Below, piece after piece: positions 55,812 to 64,000 of a stretch of 64,000 nt of DNA. The notes under the pieces are model-generated. The model was given only the letters and a program-made list of their open reading frames with translations, was not told where the DNA came from and made no database searches. The stretch comes from Strobilurus pachycystidiatus (Eukaryota > Basidiomycota > Agaricomycetes > Agaricales > Physalacriaceae): positions 2,728,001 to 2,792,000 of the forward strand of contig JAHLMK010000006.1 in assembly GCA_019915135.1 (NCBI GenBank), read 5' to 3'. The position numbers and the translations under genes are program-made. Every line of letters begins with the position of its first letter. Position 1 is the stretch's first letter.

Positions 55812-56340
55812 CTATACCTATAAGTCATCTCATTTCGTTTCGAAATCAGTCGACCCCCCTCGTTTTTCTTGCACTTGCCGGTGCCGCTAGCTGTTAGGGT
55901 CCGGGTCACTGTCCCAAAAGCACAGAGCGGCCCCTTTGCTCGTTGGACGGCACCAGCCGATTCTTTGGTTGAGGTACCGCGAGCCCATGTTTCGGTACAG
56001 CAAATACACGCTTTTATGACCTAATTCCTGTTGATTCCATGGCTCTAGGGTCGGGGAAGAGTGGGGCAAAAGATTCCATGGTCATACAATGTCTGGGGGG
56101 GTCGCACCGTTGCTGTCAATGGTGCCACACTGATACGGGCAGCTGGTGCCGTTGCAGGACAGCTCCCCGGAACTCGAAATGTAGGAAACATATGCTTCTA
56201 TTAGCTCTAAGAAGGTGTACAGGCCGTAGGAACATGGCCCCTTCCACGTAGGGCGTTTGGTGAGGTACCGGGATGACATTGTGCAGTACCGGGACGGCAT
56301 CATGGAGCATGAGTGCCAGATCTTGTTGTGACCCATGCCC
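55811..56340 (+). repeat. Diverged copy of the 40.8-kb repeat family
   Basis: It starts CCTATACCTATAAG like 40797. It shares GGGTC(A/C)(G/C)G-TCACTGTCCC, GGCAGCTGGTGCC and CATATGCTT(C/G)TATTAGCT in the same order. The hairpin after the start is ATTTCG/CGAAAT here, instead of GATAGTTCG/CGAACTATC. Confidence 0.65.
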
Positions 56341-56539
56341 CTTTGAGGCGAGTCATTGCTATTCTACTCGTGGATGCACATGCAGGGCTTTTGCTGTCCT
56401 AGAAGGCGTCAAACTTCCGTAGTTGGGCCCCGCTCGGAACCTAGAACTGTGAGTCGTTCAGGTCAAGGAGATCTTACCATGGGGTCTTGTGAGATCGGAT
56501 GCAGGCAATGGACATTCTCCACACCTGCCAGTCACGCTT

Positions 56540-57470
56540 ATAGAACCCCCGCATTGCAGCAGGGCGTCAAACGATCAAAAATGCGCCACAGTGCGAACCT
56601 GGGATGGCTGCTGGTGCAGTGCGGGCACCTCTTGTCCTGGGGACTCGTGGGTTGGTCTGAACACAGAAGAACGTCCACAGAGCTAATATACGGCCTGGCT
56701 AAGGCCCCGGATCGCAGCAGGGCGTCGAACGATCAAAAGTGCGCCAGAGTGCGCACCTGGGATGGCTGCTGGTACAGTGCGGGCACCTCTTGTCCTGGGG
56801 ACTCGCGAGTCGGTCTGAACACAGATTGATACCTAAAGAGATCGTATACGGCGTGGCGAGTGGCCCGGATCGCAGCAATGCGTCGAGCGATCAGAATTGC
56901 GCCACGATCGCACCTGGCACAGATCCTGGTGCAGTGTGGGAACGCCTTGTCCTGAGGACTCGTGAGCTGGTCTAAACACAGAACAACGTCCATAGAGCTC
57001 ATATACGGCGTGGCTAAGGCCCCGGATCGCAGCAATGCGTCGAACGATCAAAAGTGCGCCAAAGTGCGCACCTGGCATGGCTGCTGGTGCAGTGCGGGCA
57101 CCTCTTGTCCTGGGGACTCGCGGGTCGGTCTGGACACAGAAGAACGTTCACAGAGCTCATATACGGCGTGGCTAGAGCATCGGATCGCAGCAATGCGTCG
57201 AACGATCAAAAGTGCGCCAGAGTGCGCACCTGGGATGGCTGCTGGTGCAGTGCGGGCACCTCTTGTCCAGGGGACTTGTAGGCTGGTCTGGACACGTACA
57301 AACGTCCATCGAGCTCACATATGGCGTGGCTAGGCCCCCGCGGCTCAGCAAGGGGTCGAACGATCAAAAATGCGCCAGAGTGCGCACCTGGGATGGCTGC
57401 TGGTACAGTGCGGGCACCTCTTGTCCTGGGGACTCGCGAGTCGGTCTGGACACAGAATGATACCTATCCC
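56540..57470 (+). repeat. 158-bp satellite, six copies
   Basis: Units begin G(C/G)GTC(A/G)A(A/G)CGATCA at 56564, 56721, 56880, 57037, 57195 and 57353 (157-159 bp apart). Each contains TGCAGTGCGGGCACCTCTTG-like and GGGACTCG(C/T)-like segments. Short frames shift with each unit and are not genes. Confidence 0.9.
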
Positions 57471-57527
57471 TCTTGAAACGGAAGTGGAGGGCTCCAATTC
57501 AAACCAAAATTTTGTTTTGGAAGCATT

Positions 57528-60500
57528 TTGGAAACCGCCATTTCATCTACAACACAGAGAATGGTGCTTTTCCTCTCAGCCTCACACAACCGCCATTCCA
57601 CTCGCAACACAGCGGATGGCGGTTTTCCTCTCAGCCTCACAGAACCGCCAATTCCCTCGCAACACAGAGGATGGCGCTTTCACATATGGCCTGGACTCAC
57701 ACACGGAAAGCACCATTATATCTGCAACACACAGAATGGTGTTTTCCCACTCAGCCCACAAAACCGCCATTTCACACGCAACACAGAGGATGGCGGTTTT
57801 CCTCTCAGCCACACAGAACCGCCATTTCCCCCGCAACACAGAGGATGGCGCTTTTGCCCTCAGCCTCACAGAACCGCCATTCCACGCGCAATCCCCTGGA
57901 TGGCGCTTTTGCCGTCAGCCTCACACAACCGCCATTTCACTCGCAACACAGAGGATGGCGCTTTTGCCCTCAGCCTCACAGAACCGCCATTCCACGCGCA
58001 ATCCCCTGGATGGCGCTTTTGCCGTCAGCCTCACACAACCGCCATTTCACTCGGAACACAGGGGATGGCGCTCTTGCTCTCAGCCTCACACAACCGTCAT
58101 TTCACTCGCAACACAGCGGATGGCGGTTTTCCTCTCAGCCTCACAGAACCGCCAATTCCCTCGCAACACAGAGGATGGCGCTTTCACATATGGCCTGGAC
58201 TCACACACGGAAAGCACCATTACATCCGCAACACACAGAATGGTGCTTTCCCACTCAGCCCACAAAACCGCCATTTCACACGCAACACAGAGGATGGCGG
58301 TTTTCCTCTCAGCCACACAGAACCGCCATTCCACGCGCAATCCCCTGGATGGCGCTTTTGCCGTCAGCCTCACACAACCGCCATTTCACTCGGAACACAG
58401 GGGATGGCGCTCTTGCTCTCAGCCTCACACAACCGTCATTTCACTCGCAACACAGCGGATGGCGGTTTTCCTCTCAGCCTCACAGAACCGCCAATTCCCT
58501 CGCAACACAGAGGATGGCGCTTTCACATATGGCCTGGACTCACACACGGAAAGCACCATTACATCCGCAACACACAGAATGGTGCTTTCCCACTCAGCCC
58601 ACAAAACCGCCATTTCACACGCAACACAGAGGATGGCGGTTTTCCTCTCAGCCACACAGAACCGCCATTTCCCCCGCAACACAGAGGATGGCGCTTTTGC
58701 CCTCAGCCTCACAGAACCGCCATTCCACGCGCAATCCCCTGGATGGCGCTTTTGCCGTCAGCCTCACACAACCGCCATTTCACTCGGAACACAGGGGATG
58801 GCGCTCTTGCTCTCAGCCTCACACAACCGCCATTTCACACGCAACACAGAGGATGGCGGTTTTCCTCTCAGCCACACAGAACCGCCATTTCCCCCGCAAC
58901 ACAGAGGATGGCTCTTTTGCCCTCAGCCTCACAGAACCGCCATTCCACGCGCAATCCCCTGGATGGCGCTTTTGCCGTCAGCCTCACACAACCGCCATTT
59001 CACTCGCAACACAGAGGATGGCGCTTTTGCCCTCAGCCTCACAGAACCGCCATTCCACGCGCAATCCCCTGGATGGCGCTTTTGCCGTCAGCCTCACACA
59101 ACCGCCATTTCACTCGGAACACAGGGGATGGCGCTCTTGCTCTCAGCCTCACACAACCGTCATTTCACTCGCAACACAGCGGATGGCGGTTTTCCTCTCA
59201 GCCTCACAGAACCGCCAATTCCCTCGCAACACAGAGGATGGCGCTTTCACATATGGCCTGGACTCACACACGGAAAGCACCATTACATCCGCAACACACA
59301 GAATGGTGCTTTCCCACTCAGCCCACAAAACCGCCATTTCACACGCAACACAGAGGATGGCGGTTTTCCTCTCAGCCACACAGAACCGCCATTCCACGCG
59401 CAATCCCCTGGATGGCGCTTTTGCCGTCAGCCTCACACAACCGCCATTTCACTCGGAACACAGGGGATGGCGCTCTTGCTCTCAGCCTCACACAACCGTC
59501 ATTTCACTCGCAACACAGCGGATGGCGGTTTTCCTCTCAGCCTCACAGAACCGCCAATTCCCTCGCAACACAGAGGATGGCGCTTTCACATATGGCCTGG
59601 ACTCACACACGGAAAGCACCATTACATCCGCAACACACAGAATGGTGCTTTCCCACTCAGCCCACAAAACCGCCATTTCACACGCAACACAGAGGATGGC
59701 GGTTTTCCTCTCAGCCACACAGAACCGCCATTTCCCCCGCAACACAGAGGATGGCGCTTTTGCCCTCAGCCTCACAGAACCGCCATTCCACGCGCAATCC
59801 CCTGGATGGCGCTTTTGCCGTCAGCCTCACACAACCGCCATTTCACTCGGAACACAGGGGATGGCGCTCTTGCTCTCAGCCTCACACAACCGCCATTTCA
59901 CACGCAACACAGAGGATGGCGGTTTTCCTCTCAGCCACACAGAACCGCCATTTCCCCCGCAACACAGAGGATGGCGCTTTTGCCCTCAGCCTCACAGAAC
60001 CGCCATTCCACGCGCAATCCCCTGGATGGCGCTTTTGCCGTCAGCCTCACACAACCGCCATTTCACTCGCAACACAGAGGATGGCGCTTTTGCCCTCAGC
60101 CTCACAGAACCGCCATTCCACGCGCAATCCCCTGGATGGCGCTTTTGCCGTCAGCCTCACACAACCGCCATTTCACTCGGAACACAGGGGATGGCGCTCT
60201 TGCTCTCAGCCTCACACAACCGTCATTTCACTCGCAACACAGCGGATGGCGGTTTTCCTCTCAGCCTCACAGAACCGCCAATTCCCTCGCAACACAGAGG
60301 ATGGCGCTTTCACATATGGCCTGGACTCACACACGGAAAGCACCATTACATCCGCAACACACAGAATGGTGCTTTCCCACTCAGCCCACAAAACCGCCAT
60401 TTCACACGCAACACAGAGGATGGCGGTTTTCCTCTCAGCCACACAGAACCGCCATTCCACGCGCAATCCCCTGGATGGCGCTTTTGCCGTCAGCCTCACA

Positions 60501-62830
60501 CAACCGCCATTTCACTCGGAACACAGGGGATGGCGCTCTTGCTCTCAGCCTCACACAACCGTCATTTCACTCGCAACACAGCGGATGGCGGTTTTCCTCT
60601 CAGCCTCACAGAACCGCCAATTCCCTCGCAACACAGAGGATGGCGCTTTCACATATGGCCTGGACTCACACACGGAAAGCACCATTACATCCGCAACACA
60701 CAGAATGGTGCTTTCCCACTCAGCCCACAAAACCGCCATTTCACACGCAACACAGAGGATGGCGGTTTTCCTCTCAGCCACACAGAACCGCCATTTCCCC
60801 CGCAACACAGAGGATGGCGCTTTTGCCCTCAGCCTCACAGAACCGCCATTCCACGCGCAATCCCCTGGATGGCGCTTTTGCCGTCAGCCTCACACAACCG
60901 CCATTTCACTCGGAACACAGGGGATGGCGCTCTTGCTCTCAGCCTCACACAACCGCCATTTCACTCGCAACACAGAGGATGGCGGTTTTCCTCTCAGCCA
61001 CACAGAACCGCCATTTCCCCCGCAACACAGAGGATGGCGCTTTTGCCCTCAGCCTCACAGAACCGCCATTCCACGCGCAATCCCCTGGATGGCGCTTTTG
61101 CCGTCAGCCTCACACAACCGCCATTTCACTCGCAACACAGAGGATGGCGCTTTTGCCCTCAGCCTCACAGAACCGCCATTCCACGCGCAATCCCCTGGAT
61201 GGCGCTTTTGCCGTCAGCCTCACACAACCGCCATTTCACTCGGAACACAGGGGATGGCGCTCTTGCTCTCAGCCTCACACAACCGTCATTTCACTCGCAA
61301 CACAGCGGATGGCGGTTTTCCTCTCAGCCTCACAGAACCGCCAATTCCCTCGCAACACAGAGGATGGCGCTTTCACATATGGCCTGGACTCACACTCGGA
61401 AAGCACCATTCCTTCCGCAACATAAGAGTGGTGGCTCACTCAGTTCCACCAACGGCCATTTCCCTCGCGACAGAGAGGATGGTGCTCTCACTAATGGCAT
61501 GGACCCACCTCCTGCCTCCCAAAACCGCCATACTGCTCGCAACACAGCGGATGGCGCCAATCCATCCCTAACACAACCATTGGTGCTTTTCCACTTAGCT
61601 TCACAAAACCTCCACCTCACTCGCAAGGTAGGGAATTGCGTTTATGAAGACCGCCCCACAAAACCGCCATCTCACACGCAACACACACATAGTGGCTTTT
61701 GCCCTCTGCTTCACAAGAGGGCCATTTCACGCGCAACACAGGGAATGGCGTTACCGCCCTCAGCCTCACAAAGCGCCAAGTCATCGGCAACACAGGGATT
61801 GGCGCATATGCAGTACGGCCCCAAGACCTGCTAAGTCACTCGCAACACACAGCTTGGCGCTCTTGCACCCAGCATCACACAACCGCCGGGTCACTCGCAA
61901 CACATTGGATGGCGGCTTCCCTCATGGCATGGACTTCCAATAGGAAAGCGCCATTCCATTAGCAACACAGACTTTGGCGCTCTTGTTATTAGGCTCACAA
62001 CACTGCACTTCACAAGCCACACCGCGGACTGCGCTCTCACTCAATGCAAGGACTCACAATCAGACAGCGCCATTCCATCCGCAACATGGCGATCGCAGCT
62101 TCCCTAACCAGCCCCACAAACCACCATTCCACTCGCCACACGGCACAGAGCTTACACTAATGGCATAGACTTCCTAGCTATTCCATCCGCGACACACAGC
62201 TTGGTGCTTGTGCTCTCAGCTTCACAAACTTTTTATCCGTAACACACAGACTGGTCTTTTGCCTTAGCCTCACATGACACTGGCCAATCCACTCGCAACA
62301 CAAAGATCGGTGCTCTTTCTCTCAGCCCCACACAACCGCCAAATCACACGCAATGCATAGATAGATTGGCGCTCTCGCACTCGGCCTCATAACACCGCCA
62401 TTTTCTCCGCAACATGTACAGAAAATGGCGCTTTCACTTATGGCCGACATGACACCTGCAAAGTGCCCTTCCTTCCGCAACATAGAGCTTGGCGCTTCCT
62501 TACCCACGCAATACACAACACACAAGTTGGCGCTTTTCCACTCAGCCCCACAAACGGCTATAACATTCGCAACACACATTCTGCCGCTCCCACTCACGGC
62601 CAGGATTCACACACGGAACTAAGCGCTCATTCACCTGCAACGCACCGACTGGTGCTTTCATAATCAGCGTCCCAAACTGCCCTCTCACTCGCAACACAGC
62701 GGATGGCGCCTTCACTCATTGCATGGACTCACACTCGGCAAGCGCCATTCTTCCCGCAACCGCAAGCTTGATGTCTATGTTTTCCGCCTCAGAAAACCGC
62801 CAATTCACTTCCAACTCACATATTGGCGCT
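57528..62830 (+). repeat. 55-bp hairpin minisatellite (about 95 units)
   Basis: Each unit of about 55 bp (range 55-63) has an arm such as AACCGCCAT, a fairly constant middle (T(C/T)N(C/A)NCGCAACACAG), the matching arm ATGGCGGTT, and a CTCAGCCTCACA linker. Arms differ between units yet remain complementary: AAAGCACCATT/AATGGTGCTTT at 58211-58250, GCGCCAA/TTGGCGC at about 61773-61804, GCCATTTTC/GAAAATGGC at about 62396-62429. The unit length is not a multiple of three and lacks stops, which leaves all three forward frames open for about 4 kb; these are not genes. The homogeneous core is 57582-61400 and the diverged flank is 61400-62830. Confidence 0.88.
58086..61274 (+). repeat. 1063-bp higher-order repeat, three copies
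   Basis: Blocks of 19 hairpin units recur with a 1063-bp period (58086, 59149, 60212) and differ by only a few bases, for example at about 58913. A shortened related block lies at 57582-58085. Recent unequal exchange or conversion of multi-unit blocks is implied. Confidence 0.9.
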
Positions 62831-64000
62831 CTTGCACACAGTGTCACTCAATTGCCAGGTTTGCCAAGCAGCGACACCCAAACCATAATTACCACGTTCG
62901 CTCTCGTGATGCCATTGATAGGAAGGCATGTTCTCAGACCACATGCTGGCGACGAGAAACCAAGGTAAAGACTCCCAATTGCGACGACCATGAAATCCAC
63001 GCAACACCCAGAAGCCCTTCACGCCTAAGGACCGGCGTCTGCGCCTCTTGATGGGCCAAGTGCTGTGGGTTCAACCCAGCGGTGCGCCCCGTGAACACGG
63101 CCTCGAATCTTGGCTAACTTCGGAAACATGGAATTTCGGCGCCCCAACGGCCCACTTGATAACGGCTACATGCATACAGGGAGCCTGTACGCGCCAATAC
63201 CTGGGCGAGATGCCCACACACCAATTTGGCACTACAAAGTATGAGCCCTTCGTTTTCTTCCCGTTATTTCATCTCAATACGTCTCAACAGTTTGCTCCTC
63301 CGCGCCGCCCGGCACACGAGCGATGTGGACTTTGTGTGCAAAGTCCATGCCGTTGCAAAGATTGCAAGACAGGCCTCCAAGCCTCACAACAAGCTCTATT
63401 CGGGCTGTCCTTCTCCAAGAGGAGAGCCATGTTCTCCCCATTGGAAAGGAAATTCGCATTGACAATACCATAATGGGTGACGTTCCAATGCGGAGTACAT
63501 TTTCCATGAGGGGTGCTCTATGGCCCCAACATAGGATCCGTCGTCCTGGTCCCTAGGTGATCAACTGGATTTGATACCGCAGAGGCTAGTCTGGTAATTT
63601 CGACCACTTCATATTGATGTTGTCCCAGGCACCTGTCTCTTTGCCCACTAAGAGTGCCAGTCATCGTGTCCCCTGGCCCAGTGACCACGCTCAATATACC
63701 CACCATCTCCTTAGGACGCGTCCTCGTACAACTTCGTATGCCGAGAGATTTTGCTAGGCGCTACCTCTTTTGGCCGCACATCCACGAGTATGGCTAATCG
63801 ACTTTGAAGCAGCCACTGCCTTTTTTCCCGCATTGGCCCGCACAGAAGGCTGTGCCCAGGGTTGTACTTACCCAATATTCTCCGCGAGTCTTACGCCCGA
63901 CCGGGCCCTCATCAAGTTGCCGAGGGACTAGAGTATAACGCTCCCCAGCTTCATGCTCGGTAAATTACGCTTAGGCTACGGGAACTCGACGTATGGCAAC
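62831..64000. other. Right edge, no gene recognised
   Basis: Overlapping short frames with no coding character. A perfect 9-bp-arm hairpin TGGACTTTG/CAAAGTCCA lies at 63326-63347. A TGGGTTCAACCCA palindrome at about 63066 resembles a tRNA T-arm but has no tRNA around it. Confidence 0.4.

Noticed and set aside
57370..61834. Three overlapping plus-strand reading frames of 1347-1453 codons
   Set aside because: They are produced by a 55-bp repeat without stop codons whose length is not a multiple of three, so every forward frame stays open. The three products are the same peptides in rotated order.
57528..62830. CRISPR-like array
   Set aside because: Units are contiguous hairpins with related sequence throughout. 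There are no unique spacers of constant length, no cas genes, and the context is fungal.
63060..63085. tRNA T-arm-like GGGTTCAACCC
   Set aside because: It is a simple palindrome; no acceptor, D or anticodon arm can be folded around it.

Overview
The window is repeat-dominated fungal DNA, most likely from a basidiomycete of the Agaricomycotina. The evidence is short GT-AG introns (40-53 nt) in the spliced genes, a zinc-finger/RecQ-like helicase gene of the kind found near fungal chromosome ends, TTAGGG-like motifs in a satellite, and very few ordinary genes. No rRNA, tRNA or bacterial-type operon was seen, and assignment below the fungal level is inference.

Layout. 1-2.9 kb: the end of a minus-strand hypothetical gene, then GC-rich DNA with two copies of a dispersed, hairpin-rich repeat (called HRP here). 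2.87-34.06 kb: one array of an 870-bp satellite, about 29 nearly identical copies, split by two insertions. The first is a 4.5-kb element (7247-11761) with symmetric subterminal inverted repeats and a 7-bp duplicated target. The second is a 1184-bp hAT-like non-autonomous element (13438-14621) with clean terminal inverted repeats and an 8-bp target duplication. 34.06-53.22 kb: about 1.39 tandem copies of a 13,769-bp unit. Its 5.4-kb end segment is therefore present twice (34057-39465 and 47826-53223), almost unchanged. The unit holds 10-bp-phased CTCGT/ACGAG arrays, HRP repeats, a 222-residue unknown protein, a 295-bp tandem repeat and one large seven-exon gene (42135-47884).

That large gene is the main biological result. 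By my splicing it encodes about 1740 residues: four C2H2 fingers, a region with the tyrosine-recombinase signature R...HxxR...GH...Y, and a RecQ-like SF2 helicase with a four-cysteine tail. A recombinase and a helicase in one protein, inside a partly duplicated unit next to a satellite, suggests a mobile or self-amplifying subtelomere-type element. Mobility itself is inference.

53.2-54.7 kb: two ordinary-looking convergent host genes, a 140-residue hypothetical protein and a 280-residue protein-kinase-like protein. 55.5-57.5 kb: a broken gene end, a diverged copy of the 295-bp repeat family and a 158-bp satellite. 57.5-62.8 kb: a 55-bp minisatellite of roughly 95 hairpin units whose stems differ from unit to unit but stay self-complementary, with a 1063-bp higher-order repeat in its core. 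62.8-64 kb: nothing recognisable. Gene cooperation can only be suggested within the 13.8-kb unit.
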